Positions 1 to 8,596 are shown, counted from the stretch's first letter. The stretch: DNA of 64,000 nucleotides from Microcoleus sp. FACHB-672 (GCF_014695725.1 NZ_JACJOU010000015.1:310001-374000); one strand, 5' to 3'. A program made the numbers and translations. The notes: generated from the letters alone by a model not told the origin.

Positions 1-774
1 GATGGAGATGGCGCGCTGGGCGCACTGTCTCGCTTTGCCACCCGCCATCCTATTTATTACATGATCGGGGGTGCCGGCATTGGGGCGAGGTATGAGTTCA
101 GCGATAACTTAGAACTGAACCTGGGTTATATGGCTGCTGACGCCTTCGATCCTGATCCAACTTTTGGGTTTTTCAATGGTGCTTACGGTGCGATGGCTCA
201 ATTGCTAGTCAAACCCAGTGAAAGACTTAACATCGGCTTAACCTATATCAATTCCTACAACAATGAAATGGGTGCCGGTAGTAACCGCGCTAATTTGCGA
301 ACCGTTTTGGGGAATGAAACTGATTTGGATCTGCCAATTATCAGCAATGCTTTTGGGGTTGAAGCTTCTTGGCAACTCAGCAAGCGCTTTGTTGTGGGTG
401 GTTGGGTTGGCTACGTCAACAAAACTGTACTCTCCACCCTTGGCGGACAAATTGATCGCGGTGATATGGAAATTTGGAACGCCAATCTTAACTTTGCCTT
501 TCCCGATTTGGGTAAAGAAGGGAATTTGGGCGCTATCATCGTCGGTGTAGAGCCGATGGTTCGCAATTCTAGCGTAAGTGCTGCTGTCCCCGGACTGCCT
601 GATGTGTTTGGGGCAGATAAGGACACATCCCTGCACATAGAGGCTTTGTACCAGTATCAGGTGACAGATAACATCGCCATTACGCCTGGTGTGGTTTGGC
701 TCACCGCACCCGATCACAACAATGATAATGAAGATATTGTGATTGGGACGATTCGGACGACCTTTACTTTTTAG
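1..774 (+). CDS. OprB-like / iron-uptake-type outer membrane porin, C-terminal part
   Basis: The frame is open from base 1, so the gene begins before the window; 257 residues of its end are visible. The protein alternates polar and hydrophobic residues in short strands (YEFSDNLELNLGYM, KRFVVGGWVGYV, IAITPGVVWL) and ends in TTFTF, an aromatic-terminated last strand typical of outer membrane beta-barrels. Cyanobacterial porins of this family normally carry a signal peptide and an SLH domain at the N-terminus, both of which would lie outside the window. Role inferred from family: passive or iron-related solute uptake across the outer membrane. Substrate cannot be told. An internal ATG at 61 is not a plausible start because the barrel sequence continues upstream of it. 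Confidence 0.8.
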   Translation, partial: DGDGALGALSRFATRHPIYYMIGGAGIGARYEFSDNLELNLGYMAADAFDPDPTFGFFNGAYGAMAQLLVKPSERLNIGLTYINSYNNEMGAGSNRANLRTVLGNETDLDLPIISNAFGVEASWQLSKRFVVGGWVGYVNKTVLSTLGGQIDRGDMEIWNANLNFAFPDLGKEGNLGAIIVGVEPMVRNSSVSAAVPGLPDVFGADKDTSLHIEALYQYQVTDNIAITPGVVWLTAPDHNNDNEDIVIGTIRTTFTF

Positions 775-1004
775 GCTCCCATTCTTTTGAATTGTTGAGG
801 TTTGGATGAATGAGCCGGCAGATAAAACTACCTAATGTGCAAGTCATAAACGGGTGATAAGACAGCTTTTCAGATTCACAGGTTTGTGGCTAAAACTTTA
901 GCGTATATCCTTGTTTGCCTGAAGTTTTATCAAGCCCGCTTATTCACCCTAAAGCAAGAGTTAGTCATAATAGAAGCAATTGCGGTAAAAATAAGAAGAA
1001 CGCC

Positions 1005-1571
1005 ATGCTAGAAACTCAAGTTTTGTTAGAAACCCCTACAGAATCAACAGAAAAAGAATGGATCTCAATCGAAGACTTTTTGATTCATCCTCCTGAGAGA
1101 ATGGAGTGGGTTGACGGCGAGCTGGTGGAGAAAACAGGTATGACAATTAAGCATGGTTTGGCTCAAGGTAAGTTGATCTCCTATTGGAGAAATCACATCA
1201 TTTCGAGTGGGCAAGGCGGAGAAATTTGTCCAGAAACACTTTGTCGAACTAACAAGCAGGCTCGGCGTCCTGATGTTGCTTACATCACGACTGAGCTGCT
1301 ACAACAGTATGGTGAGCTTACTGTCCTTCCCGAAAGTTTCCCACTCATTGCCGAAATCGCCTCTCCTGATGACAGTGCTGAAGAGTTATTTGCTAAATCA
1401 AAAGAATATTTAGAATCTGGCTGTTTGGAAGTTTGGGTGCTGTTCCCTGAAGCTCAACTAATTATGATTCACACAGAACAGCGCTGGCTTTTATTTAATG
1501 CCGATGAAGTGGTTAGCACTCAAACTATTTTACAGGGATTTAATGTAGCAGTCAGTGAATTGCTTGCTTAA
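1005..1571 (+). CDS. Uma2 family (DUF820) PD-(D/E)XK nuclease-like protein
   Basis: 188 residues, the usual Uma2 length. The N-terminal part has the family pattern FLIHPPERMEWVDGELVEK, followed by RRPDVAYIT and IAEIASPDDSAEELFAKSKEYLESG, which contain the acidic residues and lysine of the PD-(D/E)XK fold. I chose the ATG at 1005 because the 30 residues ahead of it in the same frame look non-coding and the family begins close to here. Uma2 proteins are very numerous in filamentous cyanobacteria and their biological role is unsettled; nuclease activity is inferred from the fold. It stands alone, with about 230 bp of non-coding DNA before it and 214 bp after it. Confidence 0.85.
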   Translation: MLETQVLLETPTESTEKEWISIEDFLIHPPERMEWVDGELVEKTGMTIKHGLAQGKLISYWRNHIISSGQGGEICPETLCRTNKQARRPDVAYITTELLQQYGELTVLPESFPLIAEIASPDDSAEELFAKSKEYLESGCLEVWVLFPEAQLIMIHTEQRWLLFNADEVVSTQTILQGFNVAVSELLA

Positions 1572-1785
1572 TAAACTAATGGATAGCTCCTGAAAGATCC
1601 AGTTTCCATCTAGGCAAAATGTGAAGAATACCAACCACCGGCCCGAAAATCTTGCCGAACCCATAAGGGCTTAGATGTAAAGATTCGTAAACTTTTAAAA
1701 TTCTCTGTGGAAGGGAAAGCCGGTCAAGGCCACAGGCGTAAATTTACAGGCTTCACCGCGATAAGATAGCAATAAAACTACTGAA

Positions 1786-3567
1786 GTGAGGGGCCAGATT
1801 TCCTGGTCAAAAGCGCCTATCGAAACCATCTACGGCAACCTGCAAGGTCTAAAATCCAGCCAGCTTAAACAGCTACAAAAGCTATACCATCAGCGGCTAC
1901 CGGCCAACTTCATCACAACAGCCGAATTTGCCCAGCGAATCGCCGCCATCAGTACAGAAATTGGTCAGCCGGTGTCTGCCTACATCAACCGGCGCGGGCA
2001 GCTAATTCGAGTTGGCGTGGGTACACCTCGCCAAACCCAAATCCCGCCGCTGGAATTACCCCGTTATGGTGCCGGTCGTCTTAGTGGCATCCGCTGCATT
2101 GCCACCCAACTCAAGCCGGCTGCACCAGACGAAGCGGCCCTCACCGCAATGGCCATTCAACGGCTGGACGCATTGGTACTCCTCACCCTCACCGGCGCAG
2201 GTTTTGAACGTCGGGGTGGGGGTGCAACCGGCTATGTGAAAGAAACCTACTTGGCGCATCTAGTGACCCAGGAAGCGGGGGAGACGGGAAGAGGAGGAGA
2301 CGGGGATAGAGAGAATCTTCCCATTGAGCACTCAGTCCTCAGCACCTTCGTGTCGCCGCCGATGAGCCTCGATGTTCTGGCTAACCAAGACTTTCTCGAC
2401 TTGGTAGAAGGACTCGAAGCAGAATTCGAGCGAGAATTTGTTGCCCAGCAGGTAGACGCCGATCATGATCGGGTGCTGCTGGTGGGTGTGATCACCGGCG
2501 ACAGTACGCCTCAGCGGTTTCAAGATGGGTTGGCGGAACTGGCGCGGTTAGTGGATACTGCCGGCGGCCAAGTGCTGCAAACCGTTCAGCAGAAGCGTCC
2601 CCGCCCTCATCCGCAAACTGTAGTCGGTGAAGGTAAAGTTCAAGAAATTGCCTTGGCAGCACAAACAGTGGGGGCTAACCTAATTGTGTTTGATCGCGAA
2701 CTCTCGCCGGCACAAGTCAGAAACTTGGAAATTCAAATCGGCATTCGCGTTGTTGATCGCACAGAAGTTATTTTAGATATTTTTGCTCAACGTGCCGGCA
2801 CCGGCGCGGGTAAATTGCAAGTTGAATTGGCCCAGCTCGAATATATGCTGCCGCGCCTCACCGGCAGAGGTCAAGCGATGTCCCGTTTGGGCGGTGGTAT
2901 TGGCACCAGAGGGCCAGGTGAAACGAAACTTGAAACCGAACGCCGGTCAATTCAGCGCCGCATCGCCCGATTGCAACAGGAAGTGAACCAGCTGCAAGCC
3001 CATCGATCCCGGTTGCGAAACCGCCGACAGCATGAAGACGTACCCTCGGTGGCGATTGTGGGTTACACAAATGCCGGTAAATCTACGCTGCTCAATGTGC
3101 TAACGAATGCCGGAGTTTATACCGCTGACCAGCTATTTGCCACCCTTGATCCCACAACTCGCCGCTTAGTGATTCCCGATGCTGTCACCAAGGAACCGAG
3201 ATCCATTGTGATAACGGATACAGTCGGTTTTATCCACGAATTGCCCCCCGCCCTGATTGATGCCTTCCGCGCCACTTTGGAGGAAGTCACCGAAGCTGAC
3301 GCTTTGCTGCATTTAGTAGATTTGTCCCATCCGGCTTGGCACAGTCAGATTCGCTCTGTGATGGCAATTTTGGCTGAAATGCCGGTGACACCAGGGCCGG
3401 CACTGGTTGCATTTAATAAGATTGACCGCGTTGATGGAGATACTTTGGCCCTAGCCCACGAGGAATTTCCCCAGGCTGTGTTCATCTCAGCAGCCAATGC
3501 TTTGGGCTTAGAAACTCTGCGACAACGACTTGCCCAACTTATTCACTACGCGGTTGCACCTGAGTAA
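1786..3567 (+). CDS. hflX: GTPase HflX
   Basis: 593 residues starting at GTG; there is no in-frame ATG between the upstream stop at 1762 and this codon. HflX is a ribosome-associated GTPase that splits stalled or stressed 70S ribosomes. Seen: the HflX N-terminal domain (VVGEGKVQEI, DRELSPAQVRNLE, then the GRGQAMSRLGGGIGTRGPGETKLE region), and a GTPase domain with G1 GYTNAGKST from residue 426, G3 DTVGF at 478 and G4 NKID at 544. The roughly 200-residue extension ahead of the E. coli-like core is common in cyanobacterial HflX. Odd: around residues 162-180 the sequence becomes a Gly/Glu/Arg/Asp-rich stretch coded by purine-rich DNA resembling cyanobacterial intergenic repeats, probably an inserted tract that kept the frame. 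Confidence 0.95.
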   Translation: MRGQISWSKAPIETIYGNLQGLKSSQLKQLQKLYHQRLPANFITTAEFAQRIAAISTEIGQPVSAYINRRGQLIRVGVGTPRQTQIPPLELPRYGAGRLSGIRCIATQLKPAAPDEAALTAMAIQRLDALVLLTLTGAGFERRGGGATGYVKETYLAHLVTQEAGETGRGGDGDRENLPIEHSVLSTFVSPPMSLDVLANQDFLDLVEGLEAEFEREFVAQQVDADHDRVLLVGVITGDSTPQRFQDGLAELARLVDTAGGQVLQTVQQKRPRPHPQTVVGEGKVQEIALAAQTVGANLIVFDRELSPAQVRNLEIQIGIRVVDRTEVILDIFAQRAGTGAGKLQVELAQLEYMLPRLTGRGQAMSRLGGGIGTRGPGETKLETERRSIQRRIARLQQEVNQLQAHRSRLRNRRQHEDVPSVAIVGYTNAGKSTLLNVLTNAGVYTADQLFATLDPTTRRLVIPDAVTKEPRSIVITDTVGFIHELPPALIDAFRATLEEVTEADALLHLVDLSHPAWHSQIRSVMAILAEMPVTPGPALVAFNKIDRVDGDTLALAHEEFPQAVFISAANALGLETLRQRLAQLIHYAVAPE

Positions 3568-3697
3568 ATTTATTGAAGAGTCCGGCTGAAAATCACCCTT
3601 AAGTAGGATTACTGAGATTGCGGCAGACAAGATACTATTGATCAGCAATCTTAAATTTGCTCTCATCGCAACTCAGTAATTTTACTCATGAGACGCG

Positions 3698-3772
3698 GAC
3701 GTGGCAATATCTGGCGCTAAGTATAGACTTCCGTCCAAGGTTACAAAGGATTTAGTCAGATATTGCCACGTC
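3698..3772 (+). promoter_or_regulatory. 16-bp perfect inverted repeat in leader of the PEP-CTERM gene
   Basis: GACGTGGCAATATCTG at 3698-3713 is the exact reverse complement of CAGATATTGCCACGTC at 3757-3772. The arms are separated by 43 bases and the right arm ends 33 bases before the start codon at 3806. In RNA this would form a long stable stem in the 5' leader; in DNA it could be a paired binding site. No U-tract follows, so it is not an ordinary terminator. Its function is unknown. Confidence 0.6.
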
Positions 3773-3805
3773 TCGAAATATTCCGGTAATCAACCGTGTA
3801 GAAAG

Positions 3806-4606
3806 ATGTTTAGGCAACCTTTAAAACTCGCCATTGGTGCCGCTGTTCTCGCTACAACTGGAATGTCAGCGATGGCGCTAGCTGCCCCGGCTTCAGCTTT
3901 TACCCTCAATGCCGGTCGCCTTGAAATTGATGCGAGTAAAGATGTTATCGGTAGCACTTTCACAACGACCTTTGACGGTAATGTAAATAATCAGACTGTT
4001 GCCGGCCTTTCCTCAGAAGCAGTTTGGACATTTCTAGGCATCACAAACACTGGCGATAAAACCGAGGCGAGCTTTGAAATTACCCTCGAAAATACTTCTA
4101 GCAACGGCATCCTGTCCAGAACCTCTGCTTTGGGTTTCAATGTCACGGATCTAGAGGGCAATCAACTCGACTTGCTAGGTGTTGGAAGTGCCGGCGGCAG
4201 TGGAAACACCCGTTCCACAGGGCTATTTGCAAACGATCACACCGGCAGCTTTTCCAATGAGTTTGGCGTAATAGATGTTTGCTTTACCGGCGGCAACACC
4301 TGTGAGGAAGACAGCAACGGCGGTGTTGACAACGATACCAGCACGCGGCTTGCCCAGAAAAGTAGTTTTACAACCACCTTGGCTTTCGAGGGTTCTGTTA
4401 GCAAGTTTGCTCTAAATAACTTTGGGATAAGCTATCAAAGCATTAATGGCGAAGGTTATGTGGATGCCGGCGGAACAGGTAAATTTATATACGTTCAGTC
4501 TTCGGATAAACAAACCATTCCTGAACCTCGTACACTCGCTGCAGTCTTGCTTACAGGACTGGCGATCTTCACCCAACGACGCAAACGACAACCAGCCGCA
4601 TCGTAA
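3806..4606 (+). CDS. PEP-CTERM sorting-domain protein, exported
   Basis: 266 residues from the ATG at 3806, chosen because a good signal peptide starts there (FRQPLKLAIGAAVLATTG, then APASA before FTLN); the in-frame extension upstream runs through an inverted repeat. The C-terminus has the PEP-CTERM pattern: IPEP, a hydrophobic segment (TLAAVLLTGLAIF) and a basic tail (QRRKRQ). Such proteins are thought to be handled by an exosortase and delivered to the cell surface or extracellular matrix. The middle is Ser/Thr/Asn/Gly-rich with a Cys pair in VCFTGGNTCEE, which faintly recalls the so-called cistern subgroup; that assignment is weak. No exosortase gene is in the window. A terminator follows. 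Confidence 0.8.
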   Translation: MFRQPLKLAIGAAVLATTGMSAMALAAPASAFTLNAGRLEIDASKDVIGSTFTTTFDGNVNNQTVAGLSSEAVWTFLGITNTGDKTEASFEITLENTSSNGILSRTSALGFNVTDLEGNQLDLLGVGSAGGSGNTRSTGLFANDHTGSFSNEFGVIDVCFTGGNTCEEDSNGGVDNDTSTRLAQKSSFTTTLAFEGSVSKFALNNFGISYQSINGEGYVDAGGTGKFIYVQSSDKQTIPEPRTLAAVLLTGLAIFTQRRKRQPAAS

Positions 4607-4644
4607 CGGTCAGCCAAAACTTGTTCTATTTAATAATAACTTTG

Positions 4645-4678
4645 CCCCCTCTAATCTCAAACAGGGGGTTTTGTTTTT
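4645..4678 (+). terminator. Rho-independent terminator after the PEP-CTERM gene
   Basis: CCCCCT at 4645-4650 pairs with AGGGGG at 4663-4668 across a 12-base loop, followed by TTTTGTTTTT. It lies about 40 bases after the stop codon. Confidence 0.8.
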
Positions 4679-4811
4679 ATCTGTAAGACTTTTTCTAATG
4701 CAACACCGGCAATTTTTAACAATAGGCTAAACTTTGGCTAGAGCCAGGTTAAACACCAGAGGCATCCGCCGTTTACAATTAAAAAAATAAAACTTAAACG
4801 ATGAGGATACA

Positions 4812-5066
4812 ATGACTCCTAAAGTAGAAATCTATACCTGGAGAACCTGCCCTTTCTGCATCCGCGCTAAGGACTTGCTGAGAAAGAAAAAGGTTGAGTT
4901 TATAGAATACAGCATTGATGGGGATGAAGACGCGCGGGATGCAATGGCCCAACGAGCCAATGGCCGGCGCAGTGTTCCGCAAATCTTCATTAATGACCAG
5001 CACATCGGCGGTTGCGACGATATTCATGCGCTGAACGCCCAAGGCAAGCTCGATGAACTCCTCTAA
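4812..5066 (+). CDS. grxC: Glutaredoxin 3
   Basis: 84 residues, normal for a dithiol glutaredoxin. It reduces disulfides and glutathione-mixed disulfides in the cytoplasm using glutathione. Seen: the active site CPFC (Cys13 and Cys16), the cis-proline segment SVPQIF and the glutathione-binding GGCDD turn. A GAGGA ribosome site sits five bases before ATG. It is immediately upstream of gshB, which makes glutathione, so the pair is functionally linked; a hairpin between them suggests that at least some transcripts end before gshB. Confidence 0.95.
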   Translation: MTPKVEIYTWRTCPFCIRAKDLLRKKKVEFIEYSIDGDEDARDAMAQRANGRRSVPQIFINDQHIGGCDDIHALNAQGKLDELL

Positions 5067-5108
5067 CAGCCTTCTGCCCAGTTTAGGGGCTTCTTAAACC
5101 AGTGAATA

Positions 5109-5140
5109 AGAGCGATCTCCAAACAGAGATCGCTCTTTCG
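5109..5140 (+). terminator. Hairpin terminator between grxC and gshB
   Basis: AGAGCGATCTC at 5109-5119 pairs with GAGATCGCTCT at 5126-5136 around a 6-base loop, an 11-bp perfect stem followed by a short TTT. The U-tract is weak, so termination may be partial. Confidence 0.65.
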
Positions 5141-5206
5141 TGTCGAAGCGTGTAATAAACTAGGGAACGCTGCACGCGCTCATGCACGATTCAGAGGAAA
5201 CTAGGC

Positions 5207-6214
5207 GTGAAACTTGCCTTTATCATAGACCCGCTCAAACAGCTCGATCCCGGTCACGATACCAGCGTGGCACTCATGGAGGCAGCTCAAGCACTGGGAC
5301 ACGAAGTTTGGGTAACACAAGCCAATCATTTAAGCGTAGTGGGTGGCAAAGCTTATGCCATCCTCGAACAGGTGAAGCTGACACCCGTAAAGTTGGGCGA
5401 GGCTGGATGGATAAAAGCACCCGACTGGTACGCTCTCGGAGAGCGGACTTTACAGCCGCTTGAGGAAATGGATGCAGTCCTGATGCGTACCGATCCGCCG
5501 GTGAACGTTCCTTACCTCTACGCCACTTACATTTTGGATTACATTGACCCAACTAAAACTCTGGTGATTAATTCTCCGAAAGGGTTGCGGGCAGCTAATG
5601 AAAAAATGTATGCCCTGCAATTTACGGAAGCAATTCCAGAAACGATTGTCAGCCAAGATAAATCGGTGATTCGAGAATTTCTAGATCGCAAAGGCTCGGC
5701 AGTTCTTAAACCTTTGGGGGGTAAAGCCGGCGAAGGAATTTTATTTTTACAACCGAACGATCCTAACTTCAATTCTTTAATTGAAATTAGCACCCAAAAC
5801 AGTAAAACTCCCGTCATGGTTCAAACCTATCTGCCGGCAGCCAAGGAGGGAGACAAACGAATTGTCTTGCTTAATGGCAATCCCATTGGTGCGGTAAATC
5901 GTATTCCCACCGGCAGCGAATTTCGCGGCAACATGGCTGTGGGTGGCAGAGTGGCTAAAACTGAAATTACCGAACAAGAACACCAGATGTGCACTTACCT
6001 CGCGCCAAAACTGCGCGAAGACGGGTTAGTGTTTGTTGGTATTGATGTCATAGGCGGGTACTTAACCGAAGTGAATGTCACTAGCCCAACCGGCGTCCGC
6101 GAAATTGATCGGCTTGATAACGTTCGCTTGGGACATCAAGTAATTAAATGGGTAGAAGAAGCTAGCGCCGCCCTAAAAAGCCAACAGAAAGGAAATTTCC
6201 AGGAGAGTCGGTGA
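5207..6214 (+). CDS. gshB: Glutathione synthetase
   Basis: 335 residues from GTG at 5207, with GAGGA upstream at a good distance. GshB joins gamma-glutamylcysteine and glycine with ATP to give glutathione. The start MKLAFIIDPLKQL is the typical GshB beginning, and the ATP-grasp features are visible: KPLGGKAGEGILFL, then IGAVNRIPTGSEFRGNMAVGG and the metal-binding VGIDVIGGYLTEVNVTSPTG near the C-terminus. Its stop codon overlaps the start of the DUF4870 gene by one base (TGATG), so the two are translationally coupled. Regulation is not evident beyond the upstream hairpin. Confidence 0.96.
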   Translation: MKLAFIIDPLKQLDPGHDTSVALMEAAQALGHEVWVTQANHLSVVGGKAYAILEQVKLTPVKLGEAGWIKAPDWYALGERTLQPLEEMDAVLMRTDPPVNVPYLYATYILDYIDPTKTLVINSPKGLRAANEKMYALQFTEAIPETIVSQDKSVIREFLDRKGSAVLKPLGGKAGEGILFLQPNDPNFNSLIEISTQNSKTPVMVQTYLPAAKEGDKRIVLLNGNPIGAVNRIPTGSEFRGNMAVGGRVAKTEITEQEHQMCTYLAPKLREDGLVFVGIDVIGGYLTEVNVTSPTGVREIDRLDNVRLGHQVIKWVEEASAALKSQQKGNFQESR

Positions 6215-6705
6215 TGGCGGAAGAAAACAAAAACGAATCGGCCCGAACATGGGCAATGCTTTGTCATCTTTCTTCCCTTTTGTGGATACCATTATCACTT
6301 TCTACAATATTGCTGATTGGCATTCCCATTTCCCTAATTTTTCTCAACATTTTAGGGCCGCTTATTATTTGGATGCTGAAGAAAAAGCAACACCCCTTGA
6401 TTGATGCCCACGGCAAGGAATCTTTAAACTTTCAAATTACCCTGCTCCTCTACAGTCTCGTTATTGGCGTTGTATTGTTGCTAAGCGTGGGAAGTTGTTG
6501 GCTGGGATTTAGCACAAATTCCAGTGCGATTTTAGGGTTTGTTGGTTTAGGGCTAATCGTTGCTGGAGTAGGACTGGCAATTCTAGGAGGGTTGATGGGC
6601 TTGATCCTTTGGCTAGGACAGTTACTTTTGACCCTATTTGCGTCTATTAAGGCAAAAAAAGGCGAGCTTTACCGTTATCCCTACACCATTCGGTTGTTGA
6701 GGTAA
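6214..6705 (+). CDS. DUF4870 (Tic20-like) membrane protein
   Basis: 163 residues starting at ATG 6214, overlapping the gshB stop; AGGAGAG lies just upstream inside gshB. The N-terminal pattern ARTWAMLCHLSSLL followed by hydrophobic segments (ILLIGIPISLIFLNILGPLIIWML; LLLYSLVIGVVLLLSVG; ILGFVGLGLIVAGVGLAILGGLMGLILW) fits the DUF4870 family of small integral membrane proteins. The motif HPLIDAHGKESLNFQI is also characteristic. The molecular function is unknown. The next gene starts three bases after its stop, so it is the middle member of a gshB-DUF4870-oxidoreductase transcription unit. Confidence 0.85.
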   Translation: MAEENKNESARTWAMLCHLSSLLWIPLSLSTILLIGIPISLIFLNILGPLIIWMLKKKQHPLIDAHGKESLNFQITLLLYSLVIGVVLLLSVGSCWLGFSTNSSAILGFVGLGLIVAGVGLAILGGLMGLILWLGQLLLTLFASIKAKKGELYRYPYTIRLLR

Positions 6706-6708
6706 AAA

Positions 6709-7848
6709 ATGTTTTCTTCTTCCAGCTCTTCTGTAGAAAAACCAGTCATCGGCGTAGCAATTGCCGGCACCGGCTTTGGTCAAAAAGTCCACATTCCAGC
6801 ATTTCAAGAACACCATCGAACGCAGGTGGTAGCAATTTACAACCGGCATATTGATAAGGCAAAAGCAATTGCCGATGCTCAAAAAATTCCCCATGCTTGT
6901 GATACAATAGAAGAAGTTATCGCCTTGCCAGAAGTGAAGGCGGTTAGCATTTCAACTCCCCCGTTTTTGCACTATGAAATGGCGAAACAGGTGTTGAGTG
7001 CCGGCAAACATCTGTTCTTAGAAAAACCCACAACTCTCGCAGCAGCAGAGGCGCGAGAACTGTACAAATTGGCACAATCTACCGGCGCAATCGCCGCAAT
7101 GGATTTTGAATTTCGCTTTGTGCCGGCGTGGCAGCATTTTGCCGAACTGCTCTCACAAGGGTATGTGGGGCAGACACGTCTGATTAAGATTGATTGGTTA
7201 GTTGCCAGCCGCGCGGATGCCAGCCGACCTTGGAATTGGTACGCCCAAAAAGAGAAAGGGGGCGGTGCGCTAGGTGCAATTGGCTCCCACAGTTTCGACT
7301 ATATTAGCTGGTTGTTTGGGCCGGTGCGCCGGTTGTGCGCCCAGCTAAGCACAGCAATTCCTGCACGCCCCGATCCGGCTGCCGGTGGGGAATTAAAGCC
7401 GGTGGATGCGGATGATAGTTGCACAGTGATGCTTGAGTTGGTAGACGGCACACCCTGTCAGGTTTGCCTAAGTTCCGTGGCGTATCAGGGACGTGGGCAT
7501 TGGGTAGAGGTGTACGGCGAACGCGGCACGTTAGTTTTAGGCAGTGACAACCAGCAAGATTATGTACACGGATTTCGGCTGTGGGGAAGTCAGGCTGGGC
7601 AACCTTTAGCGGCTATTGAAGTTCCGCAGCGGCTGGAATTTCCCCGTACCTACCCCGACGGGCGGATCGCGCCGATCATTCGGGTGATCGATCATTGGGT
7701 GCAAGCGATTGATCGGGGCAGTTCACCGATATCAGGCTTGCGCGAGGGGGTTTACTCGCAGCTATTAATGGATTTAACTCAAGAATCTCACGCCACCGGC
7801 TGCTGGGTAGATGTGCCGGCGCTGGAGGATTTTTTGGCCGCAGGTTGA
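6709..7848 (+). CDS. Gfo/Idh/MocA family NAD(P)-dependent oxidoreductase
   Basis: 379 residues. The N-terminal Rossmann fold is clear in GVAIAGTGFGQKVHIPAF, and LFLEKPTTL is the family EKP motif that positions the substrate-binding lysine. The C-terminal alpha/beta domain follows (DFEFRFVPAW, GGGALGAIGSHSFDYISWLFG). Members oxidise or reduce sugar-like substrates; the substrate cannot be told here. It begins three bases after the DUF4870 stop and is probably the last gene of that unit. It converges on the lipoprotein gene on the other strand with only 38 bp between stops. Confidence 0.9.
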   Translation: MFSSSSSSVEKPVIGVAIAGTGFGQKVHIPAFQEHHRTQVVAIYNRHIDKAKAIADAQKIPHACDTIEEVIALPEVKAVSISTPPFLHYEMAKQVLSAGKHLFLEKPTTLAAAEARELYKLAQSTGAIAAMDFEFRFVPAWQHFAELLSQGYVGQTRLIKIDWLVASRADASRPWNWYAQKEKGGGALGAIGSHSFDYISWLFGPVRRLCAQLSTAIPARPDPAAGGELKPVDADDSCTVMLELVDGTPCQVCLSSVAYQGRGHWVEVYGERGTLVLGSDNQQDYVHGFRLWGSQAGQPLAAIEVPQRLEFPRTYPDGRIAPIIRVIDHWVQAIDRGSSPISGLREGVYSQLLMDLTQESHATGCWVDVPALEDFLAAG

Positions 7849-7886
7849 TCTGTTCAATCGCGTTTATTCTTTCTAGGGCACCTTGA

Positions 7887-8414
7887 TTAAGGTCTTTCGG
7901 GTGCCGGAGGAATTTTATACTGACCGGCAATGTTATAGAAAAGCCGATAGTAATCGGCAAATTTTTCGCTGGGAGATTGGGCGTAACAGTTATATTCCAA
8001 TTTTCCCTGCACCAAGGTTAAGGTCATCGAACTGGTTTGTGGCCCTAAATTCACTTCCAATTCCCCTGCTACCCCTTGCTGGGTTGTAAAGTTCTGCTTC
8101 AAAGCTTCTGACTCGTCTTTTTTTGATCGCTTGTGCTTGCCGTGCTTTCCGCTACTTGACACCCGATAGCCGGCCCAACCTCGAATCTCAACTTCTGGGT
8201 TTTTTGGATCGTTAAACGCTTGCCCATCCTGATTCGTCGGGGGTTCAGCCGCAACCCACGCTTTGGGATAGGGAAACTCAAACTTATAACGCGGGTTGCG
8301 ATAAGTCTCTAAATTGGTTGCCGGTTGAAACTCAGAGGGCCGGCACCCCGACAGCATTGCCGCCACAACCAGCCCAGTGACGGCATAACGCCTGATGTAA
8401 TGAGTGACAGACAT
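7887..8414 (-). CDS. Putative lipoprotein of unknown function
   Basis: 175 residues read on the minus strand. The N-terminus is a lipoprotein signal peptide: YIRR, a hydrophobic run and the lipobox LSGC with the acylated cysteine at residue 24. The following segment YRNPRYKFEFPYPKAWVA resembles the opening of PsbP-like/DUF1795 folds, found in thylakoid-lumen and periplasmic proteins, but the resemblance is short and I do not assign the family. A Lys/Ser/Gly/His-rich stretch (SSSGKHGKHKRSKKDESE) lies mid-protein and is probably a flexible loop. It stands alone, divergent from the RHH-ycf46 unit. Confidence 0.65.
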   Translation of the reverse strand: MSVTHYIRRYAVTGLVVAAMLSGCRPSEFQPATNLETYRNPRYKFEFPYPKAWVAAEPPTNQDGQAFNDPKNPEVEIRGWAGYRVSSSGKHGKHKRSKKDESEALKQNFTTQQGVAGELEVNLGPQTSSMTLTLVQGKLEYNCYAQSPSEKFADYYRLFYNIAGQYKIPPAPERP

Positions 8415-8515
8415 CTTTGCAACTGCTCTCGTTTTGTTCGCCCCGATCTAACATTCAAATCCCTAGGCATGGGGAACCGGGGAATCAATGTAACGAAATA
8501 TTACAGTAATGCCGT

Positions 8516-8561
8516 TAAAGCGCTTTAGCATCTTGACAGCTCAAAATTGAGCCGCTATTCT
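8516..8561 (+). promoter_or_regulatory. Sigma70-type promoter with palindromic operator, RHH-ycf46 unit
   Basis: TTGACA at 8533-8538 and TATTCT at 8556-8561 are separated by exactly 17 bases. The spacer begins with a perfect palindrome, GCTCAAAATTGAGC (8539-8552), placed where a bound repressor would block RNA polymerase. A second palindrome, TAAAGCGCTTTA, lies at 8516-8527 just upstream of the -35 box. The downstream gene encodes a ribbon-helix-helix protein, so autoregulation is a natural but untested reading. Confidence 0.7.
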
Positions 8562-8596
8562 GAAATGCATACCCGGGTAAACAAATTCACAGTCAT

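Noticed and set aside
238-717. Minus-strand 159-codon frame opposite the porin
   Set aside because: It is the antisense shadow of a clear beta-barrel coding sequence and has no family resemblance.
8489-8505. NtcA-type site (GTA-N8-TAC) upstream of the RHH gene
   Set aside because: The best match, GTAACGAAATATTAC, has a nine-base spacer and lies well upstream of the promoter; not convincing.
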